From Lachnospiraceae bacterium (lineage in GTDB: Bacteria > Bacillota > Clostridia > Lachnospirales > Lachnospiraceae), in the NCBI GenBank assembly GCA_017961385.1, contig JAGCXJ010000066.1, positions 1 to 11,178 on the forward strand: DNA of 11,178 bases. Direction: 5' to 3'. Below the pieces are notes generated by a model. The model was not told where the DNA came from, ran no database searches, and saw only the letters and a list, made by a program, of their open reading frames with translations. The position numbers and the translations under genes are program-made. Numbering within the stretch: position 1 is the first letter of the stretch; the number at the start of each line of letters is the position of its first letter. Below, one piece after another: positions 1-7,070 of the stretch.

Positions 1-526
1 CGTATTTTCTGTCACCGAGAAGAGGACATCCTGCATTTGCAAACTGTACCCTTATCTGATGATGCCTTCCGGTCAAGAGATGTATATCAAGCTCGTCTGA
101 ATCCGTATCTCTATGTAAAACTCTGTATTCGAGCCTGGCTTTTTTTGCCTGTCTGTCAAAACTGTCAGCAATCCTGCTTGTGTTTGTCTTTGCATCCTTA
201 ATAAGATAATCCGTAAGCTCTCCGCTCATTTGAGGCATATGTCCGTAGACTGTGGCTTTGTAGTATTTTTCTATGACATTTTCGCTTAACTGTCTGCTTA
301 GGTTGGCTGCCGCATCCTTGCTCTTTGCAAAAAGCAAAAGACCTCTTACGGGCTGATCGAGCCTGTTTATTACAGCAATATATGGATTCTTTACTTTGTT
401 TTGTTTTGAAAGATAATTTTTTACCTCGCTCACAACATCCTTCTGACCGATCTGCGAGGTCTGAGTCGCAATACCCGGCGGCTTGTTTATCACTATATAG
501 CTGTCCGTCTCTTTTACGATATCCAT
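1..526 (-). CDS. RluA-family pseudouridine synthase (3' end beyond window)
   Basis: The gene encodes an enzyme that isomerises uridine to pseudouridine in rRNA or tRNA. I read it by translating the minus strand from the ATG at 524-526; it stays open for 175 codons to the window edge, so the C-terminus is missing. The catalytic motif is NRLDQPVRGLLLFAKS (residues 54-69) with Asp57 as the expected nucleophile. The N-terminal YIVINKPPG and the later TGRHHQIRVQFANAG block are the other conserved motifs of the RluA superfamily. There is no N-terminal S4 domain. The first codons overlap the last 13 bp of the PHP gene, and a GAG ribosome binding site lies inside that gene, so translation is probably coupled. 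The NRLD in place of HRLD is, from memory, common in clostridial members. The exact RNA target cannot be told from this fragment. Confidence 0.9.
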   Translation of the reverse strand, partial: MDIVKETDSYIVINKPPGIATQTSQIGQKDVVSEVKNYLSKQNKVKNPYIAVINRLDQPVRGLLLFAKSKDAAANLSRQLSENVIEKYYKATVYGHMPQMSGELTDYLIKDAKTNTSRIADSFDRQAKKARLEYRVLHRDTDSDELDIHLLTGRHHQIRVQFANAGCPLLGDRKY

Positions 527-1227
527 TTGCTCTTTTTAATCATCTCGCATTTTCTGCTCATGACCAGGTCTATGAAATCCTTTATATCGGTAAGCCTTCT
601 GTCAAACGCGACACCGCACATTATAGGTTCACTGCAGTGGATGTCTGATCCGCTGGTAGTAGGAAAATCATACTTTAAGGCATATTCTCTTGCCCGGTCA
701 TTGAAAACATCTTTCCCGTCGATGAGTTTATTGGATCCGTTAAAGACCTCAATGCCGTCTACATCATCGGGAAAAAGCCTGATCTTAGGGATATAGGATT
801 CCTCCCTGTAAGGATGAGCCTGAAAGACTATGCCTCCCGCTTTATGAACGATCTCGTACTGTTCCTTTATCGAAGCATCCTTTATCTCGGGATGATTCAT
901 AAGCCATTCTTCATCAAGCCCGTATACTAAAAACTCCGTTCCCTTATATCCAGATTCCCAGCCAAAGAATACATCAAGATCTATCTCCTTGCTTATTGCT
1001 AAGGCATCTCTGTATCCTGCGCAGTAAGCATGTACCCAGTCCTGCCAGGGAAGGGATCTGTCTACTGCAGTATTTCCGTATACGAAATGATCTGTCACTA
1101 TGATACCGGTATATCCCGCCTCTTTATGGGCGATGGCCATTTCCCGCCCGGTGTTTTGGGCACAGGCGCTTGCCTGGCTGGTATGCAGATGAGTCTCGTA
1201 TACATATTTATCTGTCTCAAAACCCAT
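514..1227 (-). CDS. PHP-domain metal-dependent phosphoesterase
   Basis: A 237-residue cytoplasmic protein made up of one polymerase-and-histidinol-phosphatase (PHP) domain. The metal-binding motifs appear in order: ETHLHT (His13, His15), VTDH (Asp46, His47), GWESG (Glu91), QAHPY (His138) and SGSDIHC (Asp195, His197). This set is that of trinuclear-metal phosphoesterases such as histidinol phosphatase HisK and the YciV/RNase AM type. No other histidine-pathway gene is nearby, so a histidinol phosphatase role is not supported and the substrate is unknown. An AGG lies about 8 bases upstream of the ATG, and the gene begins 9 bp after the stop of the 76-residue gene. It overlaps the pseudouridine synthase gene at its 3' end. 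The family call is firm; the reaction is inferred only as phosphate-ester hydrolysis. Confidence 0.9.
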   Translation of the reverse strand: MGFETDKYVYETHLHTSQASACAQNTGREMAIAHKEAGYTGIIVTDHFVYGNTAVDRSLPWQDWVHAYCAGYRDALAISKEIDLDVFFGWESGYKGTEFLVYGLDEEWLMNHPEIKDASIKEQYEIVHKAGGIVFQAHPYREESYIPKIRLFPDDVDGIEVFNGSNKLIDGKDVFNDRAREYALKYDFPTTSGSDIHCSEPIMCGVAFDRRLTDIKDFIDLVMSRKCEMIKKSKWIS

Positions 1228-1236
1228 GACATTTAC

Positions 1237-1467
1237 CTATGGCTTCATATCCTTGAGAGTCTTAATGAGCTCGATATCAGATTCCTGTACTTTCATGTTT
1301 GCCGTGATTGCATCCTCTCCCGGTCTGGTAACCGTGATCTCGATCACTGTCCCAAGCGGAAGTCCTCCCTTTATGACAAGTTCTATAAAACTTGCAAATT
1401 TGGGATGATTCTCCTTGAATGTAGTGATGGCAGAAACAAACTGCATCATCGCCTGTGGATTCATCAT
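1237..1467 (-). CDS. Conserved-looking small protein of unknown function (76 aa)
   Basis: I do not recognise this protein. It has 76 residues, no signal peptide and no membrane segment, so it is probably cytoplasmic. A methionine-rich N-terminal helix (about residues 1-30) is followed by a segment with alternating beta character (GTVIEITVTRPG, about 39-50) and an acidic C-terminal helix ending in KTLKDMKP. The start is supported by a strong GGAGGAG site 9 bases upstream of the first ATG; a second ATG follows directly. It lies 19 bp after the iron-sulfur/acetyltransferase gene and 9 bp before the PHP gene on the same strand, so it is almost certainly cotranscribed with both. Position and ribosome binding site argue that it is real. 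Confidence 0.75.
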   Translation of the reverse strand: MMNPQAMMQFVSAITTFKENHPKFASFIELVIKGGLPLGTVIEITVTRPGEDAITANMKVQESDIELIKTLKDMKP

Positions 1468-1486
1468 ATTTATCTGCTCCTCCTTT

Positions 1487-1942
1487 TTATTCCCCTAAGA
1501 TCTTTGCCGCATATGAACATGTGGCATCAATAGCCTTGTTTGATCTTTCCGCTTCCTGTATGAGTTTATACACCAGTCTCTTTGCGATCCCTTTCCCGGT
1601 ATATCTCTCATCTACCTCGGTGTGATATATGATCCAGATGTTTTCATTTTCTTCATAATCACACTCGCCGATCTTCTTATCAGCGTAAAATGCAACGCTC
1701 CTTAAGTTTTCCCTGTCATACTCTATTCTGACTTCATGATTATATATGCAGGTGAGCGCACCCGAAGGGCACCTTGACACTGCCTGCCATACCTTTGCAG
1801 TCGGCGCCTTAGAAATATCGATCCAGGGTTTTCTCATTATGTTGAAAGCCTCGGGGCATCCGTTTACACACTCCTTGGCATGTCTGCATTTATCCGAATC
1901 CCAGAAGACAGATATATCCCCGTTTTCGTAAAGTCTGTGCAT
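1487..1942 (-). CDS. YjdI-like [4Fe-4S] domain fused to YjdJ-like GNAT acetyltransferase
   Basis: A 151-residue cytoplasmic protein of two domains. Residues 8-70 match the divergent mono-cluster ferredoxin family (Fer4_19, E. coli YjdI): Cys19, Cys25, Cys29 and Cys58, with the hallmark RKPWI (37-41) and RCPSGAL (57-63). Residues 79-149 match the small GCN5-like acyltransferase family of E. coli YjdJ and Arabidopsis At1g77540: YHTEVDERYTGKGIAKRLV (acetyl-CoA loop GKGIAKR, 116-122) and a terminal TCSYAAK block holding the conserved Cys142. In E. coli the two families are encoded by adjacent genes, from memory; here they form one chain. The substrate is unknown. An AGGAGAGG site overlaps the pepD stop codon and lies close to the ATG, which fixes the start and implies coupling. 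Domain identity is well supported; function is not. Confidence 0.88.
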   Translation of the reverse strand: MHRLYENGDISVFWDSDKCRHAKECVNGCPEAFNIMRKPWIDISKAPTAKVWQAVSRCPSGALTCIYNHEVRIEYDRENLRSVAFYADKKIGECDYEENENIWIIYHTEVDERYTGKGIAKRLVYKLIQEAERSNKAIDATCSYAAKILGE

Positions 1943-1950
1943 TGCCTCTC

Positions 1951-3387
1951 CTAATCTTTATCTTCAATTATCCTTCTTGTGAATTCATAGACCCTTTTAA
2001 CGGAGCTTATGCTCATGCTCTCGCGATATGTATGTATCTCCTTTAGGTCAGGTCCATAGGAAACACAGTCAAGATCAGATATCTTTCCTGCAAAAAGACC
2101 GCATTCCACTCCGGCATGAACCGCTTCGATGACAGGATCCTTCTTATCCTGCTCTTTGTATAGCCTTGTCATCTTTTCTCTTAAGTGCGAATCCTTCCTA
2201 TACTTCCATCCGGGATAATCTCCGGATAAAAGAAGCTTTCCGCCTGCTGCCTCGCAGGCATTTCTAAGGTTGTCGACAAGCTGCTTCTTTTCATCATCGA
2301 CACTGCTGCGAACGCAGTATGACATTTCTATGCAGTCTTTTTCTGTTGAAAGTATTCCCATATTCAGGGATGTCTGCACAAGTCCCTCAATGTCATCACT
2401 CATCTTCTGTACCCCTTCCGGCAGTGAAAAGAGCACATCTATGATCTTTTGGGAATCTGCAGGCAAAATAGAAGCATCGCTCTTTGCAAGATTCACATCA
2501 AGCTTTAGGTCTGAATCTGTCTCTTTATATCTGTCAGCCATGGGATGAGCTATCTGTTTTACGGCTTTGACTACACTGTCAAGATCTTCCTTACAGGCAA
2601 TGACAGCCGTCGTTGCTACAGGAATGGCATTATCCTTAAGCCCTCCGGTTATGGATACGAGTCTGATCGGTATCGTTTCACTCAGCTTCTTTAATATCTG
2701 AGCCATCATCTTGTTTGAACTGGCTCTTCCTTTATGTATCTCTATTCCCGAATGACCGCCGGTAAGACCATACAGCTCGAGACTGTATTTATTTGAATGA
2801 TCCTCCTGAGACAAAAAAGGTATCTTGGCTGTTGCGACTACGCCTCCTGCGCAGCTGACGGTAAATATGCCTTCCGCTTCGGAATCGATATTTAACATCG
2901 TATGTCCTTTAAGATAAGAAACATCGATAGCTGCTGCTCCGAGCATTCCGATCTCCTCATCCACGGTAAGCACTGCTTCAAGTCTAGGATGCGAAAGACT
3001 CTCATCCTCAAAAAGAGCCATGATCATCGCTACCGCAATACCGTCATCTCCGCCGAGAGTAGTGCCTTTTGCCTTAAGAAAGTCACCGTCAACGTAAAGA
3101 TCAAGGCCTTCCATAGCCATGTCCTTTTTTATACCCTCTGCCTTCTCGCAGACCATATCCAGATGTCCCTGCAGTATGATGGGAGCATCGGACTCTCTTC
3201 CTTTTGATGCCTCCCTTATTATGATGAGATTGTTATATTCATCCTGATGGTATTCAAATCCGTGCTGTTTTGCCCAGTTGACGCAATGATCACTTATCTG
3301 TTTTGTGTTTCTTGATCCGTGCGGTATCTTTGAAAGGCATGAAAAATGGTAGAATACTCTGTCTTTGATCAGTTGTTGCAGATCCAT
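1951..3387 (-). CDS. pepD: Aminoacyl-histidine dipeptidase, M20C zinc peptidase
   Basis: A 478-residue cytoplasmic dipeptidase of usual length for the PepD (carnosinase-like, M20C) family, which splits Xaa-His and other dipeptides during peptide use. The dizinc site is visible: LQGHLDMVCEK (His75, Asp77), LGGDDG (Asp114 as bridging ligand), VDEEIG (Glu144 as general base, Glu145 as ligand), NIDSE (Asp168) and EIHTYRE near the C-terminus (His452). The lid/dimerisation domain lies between, with GGHSGIEIHKGRA and HAGVECGLF conserved. Many homologues have GADNG where this one has GGDDG; the metal-binding Asp is kept. An AGAGG site lies a few bases before the ATG. The gene sits 10 bp after the diguanylate cyclase gene and 8 bp before the acetyltransferase fusion gene, in one run. 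Confidence 0.95.
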   Translation of the reverse strand: MDLQQLIKDRVFYHFSCLSKIPHGSRNTKQISDHCVNWAKQHGFEYHQDEYNNLIIIREASKGRESDAPIILQGHLDMVCEKAEGIKKDMAMEGLDLYVDGDFLKAKGTTLGGDDGIAVAMIMALFEDESLSHPRLEAVLTVDEEIGMLGAAAIDVSYLKGHTMLNIDSEAEGIFTVSCAGGVVATAKIPFLSQEDHSNKYSLELYGLTGGHSGIEIHKGRASSNKMMAQILKKLSETIPIRLVSITGGLKDNAIPVATTAVIACKEDLDSVVKAVKQIAHPMADRYKETDSDLKLDVNLAKSDASILPADSQKIIDVLFSLPEGVQKMSDDIEGLVQTSLNMGILSTEKDCIEMSYCVRSSVDDEKKQLVDNLRNACEAAGGKLLLSGDYPGWKYRKDSHLREKMTRLYKEQDKKDPVIEAVHAGVECGLFAGKISDLDCVSYGPDLKEIHTYRESMSISSVKRVYEFTRRIIEDKD

Positions 3388-3397
3388 CTTTTTCCTC

Positions 3398-4687
3398 TTA
3401 TCTTACACAGTTTCTTCCATCTGATTTAGCCTGATACAGAGCCTTGTCCATGCGGTCAAAGGCTTCCTTGAAGTCATCTTTCTTTGTTATCTCCGCAACA
3501 CCTGCACAGCATGTCACATTGCCTACGACCTTGTATTCCTCTTCAGAAACCTTGATCCTTACCTCTTCGGCATATTCGAAAGCCTTTTTGATATCGGCAT
3601 CATAGCATACGGCTACAAATTCCTCGCCGCCCCATCTTCCTATGACAGCATTGGCAGATTTGAAGTAATCACTGAGCATGAATGCGAAATGCTTAAGCGT
3701 CATATCACCGACAGCATGACCGTACTTGTCATTAACGTTCTTGAAGAAGTCGATGTCAAACATGATTATCGATACTTTTCTGTCCGTACGTGATACTATC
3801 TCTATAGCATTATAAAGTTCGGTCTCTATTCTTCCGTGATTGAATACGTCTGTAAGCGCATCCTTTGATGCCAGTTCCTCGTATTTCTTGAGCGTAGACA
3901 TTAACTGTACGGAATTCTCATGAATATCCTGTACCATGAATACGTATCTGAAATCTTCTTCGCTGTTGTTTGTTTCTGCTCGTGAGAATATGAGCTTTAC
4001 CCAGATATACTTTCCTTCAAGATTCTGCATAAGGCAGTCAAATGAAGCCGTACGTCCCGGCATTATATTCTTCTTAAGATACTCCGGATCCGTCCTTTCC
4101 ATGAACAGTTCCTGATCATCAGGCCATATCATGTTTACGATCATGTGTCTCCACTCGGAATACTTGATCGCGGCATGAACGGTCTCGTCCGATATCTCTG
4201 TTATCGAGATGCTGCTCGTGGAATCCCTGAACAGATCGACATACATGGAAAAAAGATAGGTGTTCTGGATAGTAGTTACCTTTTCATTTGTAAGGAAATC
4301 CTTCATGTACTCACTGTTGTCCAGTTCATCGAGCAAAAGAAGATAATTGTTCTCATCGATCGGATATATCGTCATCTGAACTGCATGCGGTACATCATTA
4401 TCAACGATCTTTAACCTTCTTGAATACTTGCCGCTGTATTTTCCGAATGTCGGAATAAATACCTGATAATCCTCGCTGATCTTGTCCATGGAATCACCCA
4501 GGTGAAACCAGAGCTTTTCTATCAGTTCCTGATAGACTCCGTTGTCCCCGATAAAGTCAACAAACATTCCCCTTTTTGAAAGCACCTTGAATCTGTCCGC
4601 GTTTGCATCAACAATAAGCAATGCATCTACGCTATCCTTTAAAAATTCAATCGCTTCGTTTAATGTGTAATTCTCGATCTTTTCCAT
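3398..4687 (-). CDS. Diguanylate cyclase with degenerate PAS-like sensor region
   Basis: A 429-residue soluble protein with a C-terminal GGDEF domain (about residues 265-429), expected to make cyclic di-GMP from two GTP. Active-site features are FDIDFFKNVND (Asp311 for metal, Asn319 for guanine) and RWGGEEF (GGEEF at 353-357). The allosteric inhibitory RxxD, normally nine residues before the GGEEF, reads SANA, so product inhibition through that site is unlikely. Residues 1-255 hold no membrane helix and look like two divergent PAS-like folds (for example FDCLMQNLEGKYIWVKLIF). I start at the ATG at 4687 because an AGGAG lies 7 bases upstream; the in-frame ATG at 4723 has only a GAGG one base away. 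It is the first gene of the tight run that includes pepD; nhaC lies 51 bp upstream. Confidence 0.9.
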   Translation of the reverse strand: MEKIENYTLNEAIEFLKDSVDALLIVDANADRFKVLSKRGMFVDFIGDNGVYQELIEKLWFHLGDSMDKISEDYQVFIPTFGKYSGKYSRRLKIVDNDVPHAVQMTIYPIDENNYLLLLDELDNSEYMKDFLTNEKVTTIQNTYLFSMYVDLFRDSTSSISITEISDETVHAAIKYSEWRHMIVNMIWPDDQELFMERTDPEYLKKNIMPGRTASFDCLMQNLEGKYIWVKLIFSRAETNNSEEDFRYVFMVQDIHENSVQLMSTLKKYEELASKDALTDVFNHGRIETELYNAIEIVSRTDRKVSIIMFDIDFFKNVNDKYGHAVGDMTLKHFAFMLSDYFKSANAVIGRWGGEEFVAVCYDADIKKAFEYAEEVRIKVSEEEYKVVGNVTCCAGVAEITKKDDFKEAFDRMDKALYQAKSDGRNCVR

Positions 4688-4694
4688 AAGAATG

Positions 4695-4699
4695 CTCCT
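4695..4699 (-). promoter_or_regulatory. Ribosome binding site that fixes the diguanylate cyclase start
   Basis: AGGAG on the minus strand, 7 bases before the ATG at 4685-4687. The longer in-frame start at 4723 has no site at workable spacing, so the shorter protein is preferred. Confidence 0.75.
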
Positions 4700-4738
4700 G
4701 TTTCTTGGAGACACGACACTCATGCCTCGCTTTGATTA

Positions 4739-6262
4739 TCAATCAGCCGCTTTTTCACCCGTATCTTTGGTAGAATATCTGATTATATACATCACTCCTA
4801 CCATAATTATGATACCTACGGGAAGGGCTATCCACGCTTTCTGAGTAAAGCCTGCAACTATATATGTGACAAACGATACCGCTGCGCATACCATTGCATA
4901 CGGCAGCTGGGTATTTACATGATTTATATGATCGCTCTGCGCTCCGGCGCTGGCCATTATGGTCGTATCAGAAATAGGCGAGCAGTGATCTCCGCATACA
5001 GCTCCTGCCATGCACGCAGATATCGATATGATCATAAGCTGCGGGTTTGTTCCTGAGAATACTGCTACAACTATCGGTATAAGTATTCCGAAAGTTCCCC
5101 AGCTGGTTCCTGTTGCAAATGCAAGGAAGCATCCAACTAAGAATACTATTGCCGGAAGGAAGTTAACAAATCCTTCAGCACTTCCTGCGATTATGCCTGC
5201 AACATATTCCTTGGCGCCGAGAGAATCTGTCATTGCCTTAAGTGTCCATGCAAATGTGAGGATAAGGATCGCAGGAACCATCTGTTTGAATCCGTCAGGT
5301 ATGCATTCCATGCACTGCTTGAACTTGAGCACTTTTCTTATCAGATAGAAGATAACAGTTATGATGAGTGCCGTTATGGATCCCATCGCAAGTCCGATAG
5401 ATGCATCGGAATTTGAGAATGCCTCGATGAATCCTACCCCGTCAGGACCGAAGAATCCGCCGGAATAGATCATTCCTATAACACAGCAAATGATAAGGAT
5501 GACAACGGGAAATACAAGATCTATAACTTTGCCCTTTTCGTTCTTTGGAAGCTTCTCTGTAGACTCCGCAACCTTTCCTGAAGTGAACAGGTCTCCGTTT
5601 AATGCATTTATCTCGTGTTTCTTCATCGGACCGAAATCAATATTCATGATCGCGATCATTAACATCATCACTATCGTGAGCAGAGCATAGTAGTTATAAG
5701 GTATAGCCTTTAAAAATACCGTAAATCCGTCTTCACCCTCTACAAAACCGGCAACAGCCGCAGCCCAGCTGGAAATGGGTGCGATAATGCAGACGGGAGC
5801 AGCCGTTGCATCTATCAGATATGCAAGTTTTGCTCTTGATATCTTATGCTCATCGGTAACCGGACGCATAACGCTTCCAACCGTAAGACAGTTGAAATAA
5901 TCATCTATGAAAATGAGTACTCCGAGTGCTATGGTAGCAAGCTGAGCACCGATCCTGGTCTTTATCTTTTTCTTGGCAAATTCACCGAAAGCGGCACTTC
6001 CTCCCGCTTTGTTCATCAGTGCCACCATCGCTCCAAGTACTACTAAAAAGATCAGTATTCCCACGTTATATGAATCCGCAAGAACCGCAACGAATCCGTC
6101 ATTGTACAGATGGTCAAATGCAGCAACCACATTAAACTCGGCATACAGCAGACCTCCGACAACGATTCCTACGAAGAGTGAACTGTACACTTCCTTGGTG
6201 ATAAGCGCCAGCGCTATGGCAACCAGTGCCGGAACGAGCGCCCAAAAAGTTTCATTGAACAT
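4739..6262 (-). CDS. NhaC-family sodium/proton antiporter
   Basis: A 507-residue inner-membrane transporter with roughly 11-12 hydrophobic helices, of the length usual for NhaC-family proteins (ion transporter superfamily, PF03553). Known members exchange Na+ for H+, and some relatives exchange organic acids, so the substrate is inferred. Conserved family blocks are visible: FIDDYFNCLTVGSVMRPVTD in the first half, GTSWGTFGILIPIV, and the signature GDHCSPISDTTIMASAGAQ near residues 424-442. The start at 6262 (MFNETFWALVP) is preferred over the in-frame ATG at 6310: an AGAGAGG lies 8 bases upstream, and the longer version adds 16 charged residues from what looks like untranslated leader. A promoter sits upstream, and the diguanylate cyclase gene follows after 51 bp with no visible terminator, so readthrough is possible. 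Confidence 0.9.
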   Translation of the reverse strand: MFNETFWALVPALVAIALALITKEVYSSLFVGIVVGGLLYAEFNVVAAFDHLYNDGFVAVLADSYNVGILIFLVVLGAMVALMNKAGGSAAFGEFAKKKIKTRIGAQLATIALGVLIFIDDYFNCLTVGSVMRPVTDEHKISRAKLAYLIDATAAPVCIIAPISSWAAAVAGFVEGEDGFTVFLKAIPYNYYALLTIVMMLMIAIMNIDFGPMKKHEINALNGDLFTSGKVAESTEKLPKNEKGKVIDLVFPVVILIICCVIGMIYSGGFFGPDGVGFIEAFSNSDASIGLAMGSITALIITVIFYLIRKVLKFKQCMECIPDGFKQMVPAILILTFAWTLKAMTDSLGAKEYVAGIIAGSAEGFVNFLPAIVFLVGCFLAFATGTSWGTFGILIPIVVAVFSGTNPQLMIISISACMAGAVCGDHCSPISDTTIMASAGAQSDHINHVNTQLPYAMVCAAVSFVTYIVAGFTQKAWIALPVGIIIMVGVMYIIRYSTKDTGEKAAD

Positions 6263-6270
6263 AACCCCTA

Positions 6271-6277
6271 CCTCTCT
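6271..6277 (-). promoter_or_regulatory. Ribosome binding site that fixes the nhaC start
   Basis: AGAGAGG on the minus strand, 8 bases before the ATG at 6260-6262. It supports MFNETFW as the N-terminus rather than the upstream in-frame ATG at 6310. Confidence 0.7.
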
Positions 6278-6318
6278 GTGTATTAATCTGCTTTTTTGGT
6301 GTCTACGCACCTTATTAA

Positions 6319-6348
6319 ATTATACAACAATGCGCAAAAAAAAGGCAA
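6319..6348 (-). promoter_or_regulatory. Candidate sigma-A promoter for the NhaC antiporter gene
   Basis: On the minus strand a perfect -10 TATAAT (6319-6324) is preceded by TTGCCT (6343-6348) with an 18-bp spacer. The -35 box lies inside the proximal arm of the terminator that ends the two-component transcript, so the two signals share DNA. Transcription would start near 6311, giving a leader of about 50 bases. A weak stem (GGTG/CACC, 6299-6312) falls at the start of that leader. Confidence 0.55.
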
Positions 6349-6369
6349 CCGAACTAACGATTGCCTTTT
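6336..6369 (-). terminator. Rho-independent terminator of the two-component operon
   Basis: The arms 6361-6369 and 6340-6348 pair as AAAAGGCAA/TTGCCTTTT around a 12-base loop. A run of eight T on the minus strand (6343 to 6336) overlaps the distal arm. It begins 9 bases past the response regulator stop, which fits the 3' end of that transcript. Confidence 0.8.
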
Positions 6370-6377
6370 GTCATTTA

Positions 6378-7070
6378 TCATACTTTAAAGCGGTACCCGA
6401 CACCCCATATCGTTTCTATATACTGAGGCTTTGCCGTATCTATCTCTATCTTTTCTCTTATCTTCTTTATATGAACGGTAACGGTTGCGATATCACCGAA
6501 TGAATCCATGTCCCAGATCTCTCTGAACAGCTCCTCCTTAGTGTAAACATGGTTCGGATTCTCTGCAAGGAAAGTTAAAAGATCGAATTCCTTTGTGGTA
6601 AATGCCTTCTCCTCTCCGTCTACATATACTCTTCGCGCTGTCTTGTCTATCTTGATCCCTCTGATCTCTATGATATCATTGGTCTTTTGATTTGAATTGA
6701 TAAGCCTCTCATATCTTGAAAGATGAGCTTTTACCCTGGCAACGAGCTCGCTGGGGCTGAACGGCTTTGTGATATAGTCATCGGCTCCAAGGCCAAGTCC
6801 TCTTATCTTGTCGATATCCTCCTTTTTGGCTGATACCATGATGATCGGAACATCCTTTTTCTCTCTTATCTGCTTGCAGACTTCAAATCCGTCCATTCCG
6901 GGCAGCATCAGATCCAGTACAATAATGTCAAACTCGTCAGAAAGCGCTCTCTTTAAACCTGTATCACCCGCATTTTCTATTACTACATCAAATCCGCTGA
7001 GTTCCAGATAATCCTTCTCAAGATCCGCTATAGCTACTTCATCTTCAACTATCAATACTTTCTTATTCAT
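6378..7070 (-). CDS. OmpR/PhoB-family response regulator
   Basis: A 230-residue transcription factor. The receiver domain (about 1-120) has the acidic pocket Glu9-Asp10, phosphoacceptor Asp53 in VLDLMLPGMDG, Ser80 in VSAK and Lys102 in TKPF. The winged-helix DNA-binding domain (about 134-230) ends in the usual IWGVGYRFKV. Overall it looks most like the VanR/PhoB-type regulators of Firmicutes. The ATG overlaps the kinase stop codon (ATGA), and an AGAGG inside the kinase gene lies 7 bases upstream, so the two are translated together. No van resistance genes are in the window and the regulon is not visible. A terminator follows directly. Confidence 0.95.
   Translation of the reverse strand: MNKKVLIVEDEVAIADLEKDYLELSGFDVVIENAGDTGLKRALSDEFDIIVLDLMLPGMDGFEVCKQIREKKDVPIIMVSAKKEDIDKIRGLGLGADDYITKPFSPSELVARVKAHLSRYERLINSNQKTNDIIEIRGIKIDKTARRVYVDGEEKAFTTKEFDLLTFLAENPNHVYTKEELFREIWDMDSFGDIATVTVHIKKIREKIEIDTAKPQYIETIWGVGYRFKV

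Noticed and set aside
514..1227. PHP protein as histidinol phosphatase of histidine synthesis
   Set aside because: The motifs fit the superfamily, but no histidine gene is nearby and the sequence does not single out that substrate.
1030..1533. Open plus-strand frame of 167 codons
   Set aside because: It runs antisense across the PHP, 76-residue and fusion genes, all of which have motifs or ribosome binding sites; its own translation shows no domain-like pattern.
4688..4723. Upstream in-frame start for the diguanylate cyclase
   Set aside because: The only purine-rich site (GAGG) is one base from that ATG, whereas the ATG at 4687 has AGGAG at 7 bases.
5973..6503. Open plus-strand frame of 176 codons
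   Set aside because: It is antisense to the antiporter and response regulator genes and spans the terminator between them; no ribosome binding site or recognisable motif.
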